A stretch of 50,367 nucleotides of DNA, taken from an uncultured Pelagibacteraceae bacterium (GTDB taxonomy: Bacteria; Pseudomonadota; Alphaproteobacteria; Pelagibacterales; Pelagibacteraceae). Every line of letters starts with the position of its first letter. Positions within the stretch are counted from its first letter, which is position 1. Positions 26,266 to 34,175 of the stretch are shown in pieces. The notes beneath the pieces were generated by a model. It was not told the DNA's origin. It ran no database searches and was given only the letters and a program-made list of their open reading frames with translations. The position numbers were made by a program, and so were the translations under genes. Location: the NCBI GenBank assembly GCA_902580945.1, contig CACHML010000010.1, positions 1 through 50,367 on the forward strand. Direction: 5' to 3'.

Positions 26266-26541
26266 TTATTCTGCATTTTTTTTTGCTGATTTAATTACAT
26301 TCATGATACCCGCAATTACTCCTACAAAAAAAAATATTAAAATTAACCAGGGCTTAGTACCAAACCAATTGTCTAAAATAAACCCAATAATTGTCCCAAC
26401 AGCTACCGCAGCAACTAATTCTGTACTCATCTTAAAAGCATGGCCCATTCCTGACGTCTTGGGCTCTTTATTTACTGAGTATTTAGACTTTGCTCTATTT
26501 TTTGCACTTTTAAGGCGAGTTTTGAAATCTTCCTCTACCAT
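26266..26541 (-). CDS. atpI: ATP synthase protein I
   Basis: A 91-residue protein with a basic N-terminus (about 1-35) and two helices (about 38-57 and 63-82) separated by FGTKPW. This is the AtpI/AtpQ form that heads alphaproteobacterial Fo operons and helps assemble the c ring. It starts 4 bp downstream of smc, so the Fo operon appears to be read on from smc. Confidence 0.85.
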   Translation of the reverse strand: MVEEDFKTRLKSAKNRAKSKYSVNKEPKTSGMGHAFKMSTELVAAVAVGTIIGFILDNWFGTKPWLILIFFFVGVIAGIMNVIKSAKKNAE

Positions 26542-26545
26542 TAGC

Positions 26546-29119
26546 CTAAGCTACCATGCTTTCAGCTTTTTGAAGGTCAACAGCAACTAGTTGACTTATC
26601 CCTTTCTCTGGCATTGTAACCCCATATAATCTATCCATTTTTGACATAGTCAATGCGTGGTGGGTTACTATTATGAATCTTGTGGAAGTAATTTTTGTTA
26701 ACTCGTTTAGAAGATTGCAAAATCTAGTAACGTTTGCATCATCAAGTGGAGCATCAACTTCATCTAAAACACAGATTGGTGAAGGATTAGTTAAAAACAC
26801 AGCAAATATTAGAGATAATGCTGTTAAAGCCTGCTCACCTCCTGAAAGTAGAGTAATAGATTGAAGTCTTTTCCCTGGAGGACTCACTAGCATTTCTAAA
26901 CCAGCATCTAAGGGATCATCTGAGTCTACTAATTCTAATTTAGCACTACCTCCATTAAATAACTTTGTATAAACTTCATTAAACTTTCTATTTACTCTTT
27001 CAAAAGCATCTAAAAGCCTTTCCCGACCTTTTTGGTTCAGTTCTGTGATACTCTCTTTAAGTTTTAATATTGCTGTAACAAGATCCTGTCTGTCTTGTTC
27101 CATTTTTTTTATTTCAGTTTTATATTTTTCAGTCTCATCGTCAGCTCTTAAATTAACAGAACCAAACTTTTCTCTTTCTCTTTTTTTTTCGTCTAGTAGC
27201 TCCTCTTGAGTAATTAAATCTGGAAATTCATCACTTTTTTCAAGATTTGAATAATCAAGTATTTTACTTTCTTCTAAATTTAACTCTGTCATTACCCTTT
27301 CCAAAAGATCATTCCTTCTTTTATTTAAACCTTCAATGGTAGCTCCAGAGCTTGCTTTTTTTTCTCTTATTTCAATTGAACTTTCTTTTGTATTATTTAG
27401 CTCGACTCTTATTTCTGTAATATTATTATCTATTTTTTCGACTAAAACTTCATTTTCATTTTTTTCATTTTCTGAAATTCTTAAATTTTCAGAAATCTTT
27501 CCTTTTTTTTCTGCTTGAGATTGAGGTTTTTTTTCTAGCAAATTTAATTTTTCTTCTAACTTATTTTTTCTAGTGTTTAATTCGTTAACCATTTTTTCAG
27601 AATTGGTTAATAGATTTTGCCAACTTTCAAATTCCTGATCAATAATATTTATTCTCTCTTTTCTTTTTACAGATTCTCTTTTTATGTTTTGGTTTTTACT
27701 GTAAGTTTCTGCGTACTCATCTTGTAATTTCTTTATTTGATCACTTTTAGAAGTTAAAGTTAAAATAGTATTATCACTTTCAAAATCTTTAACTTTCATA
27801 GTTAAATAAGATAAATTTATTATGCACTCGTCTAAAATTTTTAATGTCTGGTGATTTCTATTTTCAGAAATTAATTTTTTAACTTCTTCAATTTGGTTTT
27901 TTATATTATTGATAATTTCATTATTTTTTTGTAAAGACTCCGCACTAAAGCTCTCAAGCAATACATCCATTCTATCTTGTTCATTTTTTAATTTTGATTT
28001 AGAACTTTCTAAGTCTTGATTTGATAACTTCTCAGTCTCATAGTACTTTGAGTCTGTTTCAATTAAAGTATTTCTTTCTTCTTTAAGTCTTTTTTCATTT
28101 GAATTAGCGTCAATTACAATACTTTTTTCTCTATCTATATCTTCGTCTATAACTTTAATGGAATTTTTTATTGTATTTATTTCTTCGTTTATCCTCATAC
28201 TTTCTTCATCTAAAGCTTTAAGCTCAAGATTTAATCTTTGTATCTTAGACAAATTCTCAATATTCTTCTGTCTAATTGGTTCTACTCTTTCAAGTTCGAT
28301 TTTAATTTTAGTTTCTAGCTCATTAATTTGTTTATTAATTTCCTCTACTTTAGTGTCTGCTTCAGTATTTACTTCATTTTCTAAACTAATTTCTTTATCA
28401 ATTTCTATGAGTCTTAAATAATATAGACCTGCTTCTACTTTTTTTATTTCTTCAGAAATTAACTTATATTTTGCTGCTTCTTCAGCTTGTTTTTCTAAAC
28501 TTGCCAATTGTTTTTCTTGCTGTCGTCTAAGTTCATCTGCTCTTTTTAGGTTATTTTCTGCTGCTCCTAATCTGATTTCAGCCTCATGTCTTCTTACATG
28601 AAGTCCTGCTATTCCAGCGGCTTCTTCAAGTATTGCTCTTCTGTCAGATGGCTTTGCAGTAACTAATGCTCCTATTCTTCCTTGACTTATTAATGACGGT
28701 GAATGAGCTCCAGTGGATAGATCTGCAAAAAACATTTGCGCATCCTTTGCCCTAACTTCTTTATTGTTTATGTAAAACTTTGACCCTTTGTCTTTTTCAA
28801 TTTTTCTCCGGATTTCTATTTCATCTAAATTATTATATTGATGTGGACCATCTTTATTATCATTATTTAAACTTAAAACCACTTCTGCAATATTTTTTGA
28901 TGGTTTATTAGATGTACCTGAAAATATAACATCCTCCATTCCTGAACCCCTCATACTTTTAGCCGATGTTTCTCCCATACACCACCTTAGAGACTCAACA
29001 ATATTTGACTTGCCACAACCATTAGGACCTACAATACCGGTAAGTCCTTTTTCAATTAGAAAATTTGTTTTTTCAGCAAATGACTTAAAGCCATTTAATT
29101 GGATTTTTTTAAACTCCAT
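26546..29119 (-). CDS. smc: SMC chromosome-condensation ATPase, apparently hinge-less
   Basis: Organises the chromosome with ATP. The N-terminal head has KKIQLNGFKSFAEK and Walker A GPNGCGKS (31-38). The C-terminal head has the signature LLSGGEQAL (757-765), Walker B ICVLDEVDAPLDDANV (about 782-797) and VTHHALTM. Both heads look intact. The protein has only 857 residues against about 1,150-1,200 for bacterial SMC, and residues about 190-660 read as continuous charged coiled coil. The globular, Gly-rich hinge normally in the centre is not visible: around 390-460 there is only low-complexity helical sequence. Partners scpA and scpB are not in the window. It lies between a DsbA-like gene and atpI. 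Confidence 0.9.
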   Translation of the reverse strand: MEFKKIQLNGFKSFAEKTNFLIEKGLTGIVGPNGCGKSNIVESLRWCMGETSAKSMRGSGMEDVIFSGTSNKPSKNIAEVVLSLNNDNKDGPHQYNNLDEIEIRRKIEKDKGSKFYINNKEVRAKDAQMFFADLSTGAHSPSLISQGRIGALVTAKPSDRRAILEEAAGIAGLHVRRHEAEIRLGAAENNLKRADELRRQQEKQLASLEKQAEEAAKYKLISEEIKKVEAGLYYLRLIEIDKEISLENEVNTEADTKVEEINKQINELETKIKIELERVEPIRQKNIENLSKIQRLNLELKALDEESMRINEEINTIKNSIKVIDEDIDREKSIVIDANSNEKRLKEERNTLIETDSKYYETEKLSNQDLESSKSKLKNEQDRMDVLLESFSAESLQKNNEIINNIKNQIEEVKKLISENRNHQTLKILDECIINLSYLTMKVKDFESDNTILTLTSKSDQIKKLQDEYAETYSKNQNIKRESVKRKERINIIDQEFESWQNLLTNSEKMVNELNTRKNKLEEKLNLLEKKPQSQAEKKGKISENLRISENEKNENEVLVEKIDNNITEIRVELNNTKESSIEIREKKASSGATIEGLNKRRNDLLERVMTELNLEESKILDYSNLEKSDEFPDLITQEELLDEKKREREKFGSVNLRADDETEKYKTEIKKMEQDRQDLVTAILKLKESITELNQKGRERLLDAFERVNRKFNEVYTKLFNGGSAKLELVDSDDPLDAGLEMLVSPPGKRLQSITLLSGGEQALTALSLIFAVFLTNPSPICVLDEVDAPLDDANVTRFCNLLNELTKITSTRFIIVTHHALTMSKMDRLYGVTMPEKGISQLVAVDLQKAESMVA

Positions 29120-29127
29120 TCAAAGAC

Positions 29128-29712
29128 TTATATCAGTTTTTCAATATATTTTTTTAATTTTTTATAGTTCTTTGCATTTTCGAACTTTTCACCATTAATT
29201 ATTAGTGTTGGAGTTGCTTCTATTTTATAACCTTTTGATGCATCTATTCGGTCTTGTAATATATGATCCTCTAATTTCGAATCTTTTAAACACTTATCAA
29301 AACTAACTCCCAATAGAGAATCATATTCGTCTACTAAAATTTTTAAATTTTTGTTAATATCCTCTATTGTGTTACCTCTAACCCACTCTGACTGATTTTC
29401 ATACAAGTAATGAAGAATTTCTGAATTTCCATCATTGTTACAATGAGCTATTTTTGATGCATTAAAAGCGGCCATATCTAACGGGAAGTTTCTATATTCA
29501 ATTGAAATTAAGCCTTTATCGATAAAATCAGTTTTTAAACTAGGATAAATATTTTTATGAAAATCAGCACAATGGCTACATGTTAAAGACTCGAAGATAA
29601 TAAGTTTTACTTTTGCATTAAAATTACCCTCTTTAATAGGTATAATTTCTGCTTTTAAATTAAAAGAGGTAAAAAATAATATTATTGCTATTTGTATTAA
29701 TATCTTTTTCAT
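29128..29712 (-). CDS. DsbA-like periplasmic thiol oxidoreductase
   Basis: A 194-residue thioredoxin-fold protein with a signal peptide (about 1-21). The active site is CSHC (C45, C48) in LTCSHCADFH, and the cis-Pro loop is EATPTLIING. It belongs to the DsbA/Com1 group of exported disulfide oxidoreductases and probably introduces or shuffles disulfides. It overlaps dciA by 4 nt and precedes smc by 8 bp. Confidence 0.87.
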   Translation of the reverse strand: MKKILIQIAIILFFTSFNLKAEIIPIKEGNFNAKVKLIIFESLTCSHCADFHKNIYPSLKTDFIDKGLISIEYRNFPLDMAAFNASKIAHCNNDGNSEILHYLYENQSEWVRGNTIEDINKNLKILVDEYDSLLGVSFDKCLKDSKLEDHILQDRIDASKGYKIEATPTLIINGEKFENAKNYKKLKKYIEKLI

Positions 29713-30188
29713 TTTGTTTTAAATAGTTTATTTAATTCTAGTAAAGAATTTTTAATTTTATCATTCTTGATAGTTTTAATCTTGTTTATATTTTTCCTTT
29801 TTGTCGCATTATTTAATTTACCTTGATTACTTTTTTTAAATACTCCCTCAAAAGTTTTTAGTTTTATGCTATCGACCACATTGTAACCAAAAAATATATT
29901 CATTTTTTTTAAAATTTCTTTTTTTGAATATTCGAGATCTACTTCATTTCCTCTTTGAACCATTATATTTAAACAACTTCCATTTAATTTTGAATTTTTA
30001 AAAGATACTGGATAGCAAACATCAAATAATTCTTTACCAACTATAAATTTCCAATTGTCCAAAGTATTTGAATAAATTTGGCCTTTTTTATTCAATATTC
30101 TTTTTGCTTCTTGAGGCAAAGTATCTTTAAAAGATCTTAGTCCTTGAACAGATTTAGTTCTCTGCTTAGTATTATACTTAAAATTCAT
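29709..30188 (-). CDS. DUF721/DciA-like protein
   Basis: From the ATG at 30188 it has 159 residues; a TTG at 30200 would add four. The core DTLPQEAKRILNKKG..LDNWKFIVGKEL and the LNIMVQRG..LEY segment match the DUF721/DciA family, whose members load the replicative helicase in bacteria without DnaC. The last 40 residues are Lys/Asn-rich. Its start codon directly abuts the mutY start codon on the other strand. Function is inferred from the family. Confidence 0.78.
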   Translation of the reverse strand: MNFKYNTKQRTKSVQGLRSFKDTLPQEAKRILNKKGQIYSNTLDNWKFIVGKELFDVCYPVSFKNSKLNGSCLNIMVQRGNEVDLEYSKKEILKKMNIFFGYNVVDSIKLKTFEGVFKKSNQGKLNNATKRKNINKIKTIKNDKIKNSLLELNKLFKTK

Positions 30189-31175
30189 ATGACAGTTCAA
30201 AACATACCAAATAAAATTTTAAATTGGTACGATAATAATAAAAGAGACCTACCCTGGCGAAAAAAAGTCTCTAAAAGTCAAAAAGAATATTTTACTTTGG
30301 TAAGTGAATTTATGTTGCAACAAACTCAAGTTAATACAGTCATACCATATTTTGAAAATTTTATTTCTAAAATTCCAGATTTAAAAAGTCTATCAAAAGT
30401 TAGAGATTTTAAATTAATGAAATGCTGGGAGGGATTAGGATATTATTCAAGAGCAAGAAATCTTAAAAAATCAGCAAAATTAATTATAAATGAATTTAGG
30501 GGAAAGCTTCCAGATAATGAGGAAAGTTTAAAATCGCTACCTGGGATTGGAGAATATACTTCAAGAGCAATTATGGCAATTGCATTCAACAAAAAAATAA
30601 TTCCATTAGATGGAAATGTTGAAAGAGTTTTAAAAAGATTATTTTATTTAAAAAATGAAAAAGAAATTTCTAAAGAAAATTTATATAAAAAAAAATCTTT
30701 TTTCGGAGAGACAAATAGAGCAAGCGATTACGCTCAAGCTATAATGGAAATAGGAGCATTAATTTGCAAACCAACCAAACCACATTGTAATCTATGTCCA
30801 ATCTCAGTAAATTGTAAATCTTTTAAAAAAAATGACTTTGAAATTATAAAAATAAATAAATTAAATAAAAAAAAGTTTTTTGAGGCAAAAATTTTTCAAA
30901 ATAAGAAGAATAATTATTATCTCTTAAAAAACAGACAATTTAATTTTTTAAAAGACATGCCAATATTTCCAATGAATGAGATACCTAGGGCAAAATTTAA
31001 AAATCATATTGGAAAAAGGATTAATATTAAAATGTCAAACATGGATATGAGGATTGCAATTACGATGAAAAATAAATTACCAGAAAAGAAGAATGGTTTT
31101 TTTGTTGATGTAAAAGATTTAAGTAATTTGACTTTGCCCTCATTTACAAAGAAAATACTAAATACAATTAGATAA
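30189..31175 (+). CDS. mutY: A/G-specific adenine glycosylase
   Basis: Removes adenine mispaired with 8-oxoguanine. From the ATG at 30189 it has 328 residues; an in-frame upstream ATG at 30144 would lie inside dciA and adds nothing conserved. Visible are E40 (SEFMLQQTQV), the helix-hairpin-helix SLPGIGEYTSRA, catalytic D141 (PLDGNVERV), and the four cluster cysteines in CKPTKPHCNLCPISVNC. The C-terminal NUDIX-like domain is present but its FxH loop is replaced (IKMSNMDM). Confidence 0.93.
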   Translation: MTVQNIPNKILNWYDNNKRDLPWRKKVSKSQKEYFTLVSEFMLQQTQVNTVIPYFENFISKIPDLKSLSKVRDFKLMKCWEGLGYYSRARNLKKSAKLIINEFRGKLPDNEESLKSLPGIGEYTSRAIMAIAFNKKIIPLDGNVERVLKRLFYLKNEKEISKENLYKKKSFFGETNRASDYAQAIMEIGALICKPTKPHCNLCPISVNCKSFKKNDFEIIKINKLNKKKFFEAKIFQNKKNNYYLLKNRQFNFLKDMPIFPMNEIPRAKFKNHIGKRINIKMSNMDMRIAITMKNKLPEKKNGFFVDVKDLSNLTLPSFTKKILNTIR

Positions 31176-31179
31176 ATTA

Positions 31180-32310
31180 ATGAAAAAAATTGCAATTGTA
31201 GGCGGAGGAATATCAGGGTTATATTTTGCAAATATTTTAAATAGTCAAAAAAATTTTGAATACAAAATATTTGAAAAAAAAGATAAGTATAATTTCCAAG
31301 AAGGTTATGGAATTCAATTATCAGTAAATAGTATTAAGTTATTAAATAACATAGGATTTAAAAATCTACCTGCTTCTGAAGTAAGCTTTCCATCAAAAGT
31401 GAATTTCATACAAGCAAATAACTCTAAAAAAATTTGCGATATAGACCTTACACAATTTAATGATCCATTAAATCGATACACAACACTAAAAAGATCAACA
31501 TTATTAGAATTTTTATTTAAGAATGTGCCTGAAAATCAGATTAAATTTAATTCAAATATAACAAAAATAGAAAAGGCGAATGGCTTCAGAATTACTTTGG
31601 ATGAAAATACGCATGAGGAATTTGATTATTTGATAATTGCTGATGGTATTTTTTCAAAAACGAAGTCATTGATATTGAATGATATTACAAATCCAAAATA
31701 TAACTTTAATGTCGCTCTTAGAGGTAAGTTAAGGGGTGATTATGGTAGTGATATTTCTATTTATATGGCATCAAACAGTCATTATGTGATCTATCCGATA
31801 AACCAAAATAGTGAATATAATTTTGTAGCTATCATAAAAAAAAAAATATCATCAGATGAGCTAAGAAATTATGATTTATTTAAATCTAATGAGTTTTTAA
31901 GCTCTCTAAGATCAAGTTTACAAAAAACATCACAAATAAGCTTTGGACATTTAAGTGAATTAAAATCTTTTCCTGTTTACGTAAGCAGAAAATTTCCGAG
32001 TTTAAATGAACAAAATATATTTTTATCCGGTGATGCACTGTTCACTTTCCCACCATCATTTGCTCAAGGTGCGTCCCAAAGTATTGAAACCGCAAACGAT
32101 ATATTAAAAAGTATTTTAAATGGTTCAAATGAATACTATCAAAAGAGAATTGAAAATATTTCCTCAATAAATGACAAATCAAAATTTAATCATTTTTCAT
32201 TCCATTTATCAAATCCTCTAAGTGTCTTTATTAGAAATAACATTTTGAAGTTTCTCTCAAAAAATAAAACATTTCTTGAAAATTATTTGGGTAAAATTTA
32301 TAGAGCTTAA
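31180..32310 (+). CDS. FAD-dependent monooxygenase (PHBH/UbiH-like)
   Basis: A 376-residue flavoprotein. The N-terminal Rossmann motif is IAIVGGGISGLYFANIL, the middle has YLIIADGIFSKTK (the DG motif of aromatic hydroxylases), and FLSGDALFTFPPSFAQGAS matches the GDAxHxxxPxxxQG motif. These are hallmarks of group A flavin monooxygenases. The substrate could be a ubiquinone precursor or another aromatic; the sequence does not decide. It follows mutY by 4 bp and overlaps ccrM tail-to-tail by 4 bp. Confidence 0.8.
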   Translation: MKKIAIVGGGISGLYFANILNSQKNFEYKIFEKKDKYNFQEGYGIQLSVNSIKLLNNIGFKNLPASEVSFPSKVNFIQANNSKKICDIDLTQFNDPLNRYTTLKRSTLLEFLFKNVPENQIKFNSNITKIEKANGFRITLDENTHEEFDYLIIADGIFSKTKSLILNDITNPKYNFNVALRGKLRGDYGSDISIYMASNSHYVIYPINQNSEYNFVAIIKKKISSDELRNYDLFKSNEFLSSLRSSLQKTSQISFGHLSELKSFPVYVSRKFPSLNEQNIFLSGDALFTFPPSFAQGASQSIETANDILKSILNGSNEYYQKRIENISSINDKSKFNHFSFHLSNPLSVFIRNNILKFLSKNKTFLENYLGKIYRA

Positions 32311-33380
32311 TTTGTAGGTCTTAGTCTTTGTCGTAAATCATCAATTGGCTTTAAAGAATTTCCGGATTTATAATGCCAAAATGTCCATCCATTACAACTT
32401 TCTGCACCAATAATTTTTGCTGCCACTTTATGGATTGATCCTTCTGACTGCTGATATTTTATACTTCCATCCGCCATAATTTTGGCATTTACTTTTTTCT
32501 TTTGGTCATAAATTTCTGTTCCAGGTTTAATCAGACCCAGTTCAACTAATGATCCGAAAGGAATTCTTGGTTTAGTTCTGTTATTTTGTAGAGTATCTAG
32601 ATATTCATCTTTTATGATATTTGTATTCTCTAATCTTTTCTTTGCAGCATCGAAATAATATTTTTCTTTTTCGATTCCAAAATAATTTCTACCTAATTTT
32701 TTTGAAACAACAGCTGTAGTACCGGATCCTAAAAATGGATCCAAAATGAAATCATTTTTGTTTGATGAAGCTAATATTATTCTATGAATTAAAGACTCTG
32801 GCTTTTGTGTAGAATGAACTTTTTTTCCATTTTTTTTTAATCTTTCTTTTCCGTTACAGATTGGGAAATTCCATGTGGATCTCATCTGCAGGTCATCATT
32901 TAAACATTTTAATGATTGATAATTAAAAGTATATTTGGATCCTTCGCTCTTTGAGGCCCAAATAAGTGTTTCATGTGCATTGGTAAACCTCGTTCCTCTA
33001 AAATTTGGCATTGGGTTATTTTTATTCCAAATTACATCATTTAGTATCCAAAAACCCAAATTTTGGATCGTAGTGCCAACTCTAAATATATTATGGTAGC
33101 TACCTATAGCCCAAATTGTTCCATCCTTTTTTAAAATTCTTTTACATTCTTTTAACCACTCAAAAGTAAATTCATCATAGCTTTTAAAACTTTCAAATTG
33201 ATCCCATTTATCATTAACAGCATCCACTTTAGATCTATCCGGTCTACTTAATTCTTTTTTTAATTGAAGGTTATACGGAGGGTCAGCGAATATAAGATCA
33301 AAAGTTTCGTTAGGAATTTTTTTTAATTCCTTTAAACTGTCTCCATTAATAATTTTATTTTCTAAAGTTTTAAGACTCAT
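32307..33380 (-). CDS. ccrM: CcrM-type adenine DNA methyltransferase (GANTC)
   Basis: Cell-cycle regulated methyltransferase that methylates the adenine in GANTC in alphaproteobacteria. The 357 residues have DPPYNL (33-38), FxGxG-type SAM site DPFLGSGTTAVVSKKLGR, and the C-terminal DNA-contact domain of CcrM with INxKIMADGSI-like sequence (KVNAKIMADGSIKY) and GWTFWHY. No restriction enzyme gene is near, as expected for CcrM. It has its own promoter full of GANTC sites (see 33394-33422). The GANTC specificity is inferred from the family. Confidence 0.93.
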   Translation of the reverse strand: MSLKTLENKIINGDSLKELKKIPNETFDLIFADPPYNLQLKKELSRPDRSKVDAVNDKWDQFESFKSYDEFTFEWLKECKRILKKDGTIWAIGSYHNIFRVGTTIQNLGFWILNDVIWNKNNPMPNFRGTRFTNAHETLIWASKSEGSKYTFNYQSLKCLNDDLQMRSTWNFPICNGKERLKKNGKKVHSTQKPESLIHRIILASSNKNDFILDPFLGSGTTAVVSKKLGRNYFGIEKEKYYFDAAKKRLENTNIIKDEYLDTLQNNRTKPRIPFGSLVELGLIKPGTEIYDQKKKVNAKIMADGSIKYQQSEGSIHKVAAKIIGAESCNGWTFWHYKSGNSLKPIDDLRQRLRPTN

Positions 33381-33393
33381 TTTTTAAATATTA

Positions 33394-33422
33394 ATTAGAC
33401 TCCAGAGAAGAGTCTGCGTCAA
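33394..33422 (-). promoter_or_regulatory. ccrM promoter with GANTC sites in spacer and -10
   Basis: Read on the minus strand: TTGACG (33422 to 33417), a 17-nt spacer (33416 to 33400), and TCTAAT (33399 to 33394). Each hexamer matches the sigma-70 consensus at five of six positions. Two GANTC sites lie in it: one in the spacer (33410-33414) and one overlapping the -10 (33398-33402). Together with flanking bases they form a perfect dyad AGACTC-N7-GAGTCT (33397-33415). Another GANTC is upstream (33442-33446). The predicted start point is only about 7 nt from the ATG. Confidence 0.65.
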
Positions 33423-33455
33423 CCTGTGATTGAATTATTTTGAGTCTACTTGTTG

Positions 33456-34034
33456 CTATTTTTTTTTAAGACTCAATATGTTGTGTATTGGATTGAATGT
33501 TTTGCGATGAAACCTAGTTATTCCATATTTTCTTATAGCGTTAATATGATCTTTGGTTCCATAACCTGCATTTGAGTCCCATTTGTATTTTTTGAAACTT
33601 TCTGAAATTTTGAGTATCATTTTATCTCTTGATACTTTTGCAAGAATTGATGCTGCAGATATCTCTTTTATTTTTTGATCTCCTTTGATTATTGTTTTTG
33701 TAACATAATTATTCAAATCTGGTGATTTATTTCCATCAACAAGCACTAAGTTTGGTTTAACTTTTAGTTTTTTTATTGCTCTCTTCATAGCTAACAGGCT
33801 CGCATTTAATATATTAAGTGTTTCTATTTCTCTAATTGATGCTGATCCAATAGCCCAAATAGAATTTTTTTTTATATACCTAGATAATTTTTCTCTCTCA
33901 ATTTTTTTTAATTTTTTTGAGTCTTTAATTTCTTTTTTATTTATTTGAGTATTAAATATAACTGCTGCTGCATAAACTGGACCAATCAAACTACCTCTAC
34001 CAACTTCGTCAACACCAGCAATAATTCTTTTCAT
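33456..34034 (-). CDS. rnhB: Ribonuclease HII
   Basis: Removes ribonucleotides from DNA. The 192-residue protein has AGVDEVGRGSLIGPV with D9 and E10, the third acidic residue in LVDGNKSPDL, and the later motif AASILAKVSRD. It is a second RNase H in the window, complementary to rnhA. Its ATG overlaps the TGA of the upstream 45-residue gene, so the two are probably coupled. Confidence 0.95.
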   Translation of the reverse strand: MKRIIAGVDEVGRGSLIGPVYAAAVIFNTQINKKEIKDSKKLKKIEREKLSRYIKKNSIWAIGSASIREIETLNILNASLLAMKRAIKKLKVKPNLVLVDGNKSPDLNNYVTKTIIKGDQKIKEISAASILAKVSRDKMILKISESFKKYKWDSNAGYGTKDHINAIRKYGITRFHRKTFNPIHNILSLKKK

Positions 34035-34168
34035 TGAGCAATAAAAAAATGATACAAAAATATTCCGATTATTAATCCTTTAATGAATGTGATCCACAAT
34101 AATCCATAATTCGAAATATTAAGTTTCTCTTTCCACCAACTTATATATCTTTTATGTATTTCTATCAT
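34031..34168 (-). CDS. 45-residue single-pass membrane protein coupled to rnhB
   Basis: A short frame from an ATG at 34166-34168 to a TGA at 34031-34033. It encodes a basic N-terminus (MIEIHKRYISWWKEKLN), then one membrane helix with LLWITFIKGLIIGIFLYHFF, ending IAQ. The TGA overlaps the rnhB ATG (ATGA), the same junction used elsewhere in the window, and it fills an otherwise unusual 141 bp gap between rnhB and the glycosylase gene. The family is unknown. Confidence 0.6.
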   Translation of the reverse strand: MIEIHKRYISWWKEKLNISNYGLLWITFIKGLIIGIFLYHFFIAQ

Positions 34169-34175
34169 TTTAGAT

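Noticed and set aside
30144..30188. Upstream ATG for mutY
   Set aside because: It would place 15 unconserved residues inside dciA; MutY proteins normally begin close to the WYDxxxRDLPWR segment, which fits the ATG at 30189.
32307..33380. Restriction-modification system
   Set aside because: The methyltransferase has CcrM's C-terminal domain and no nuclease or specificity gene lies beside it, so it is read as a solitary regulatory methyltransferase.
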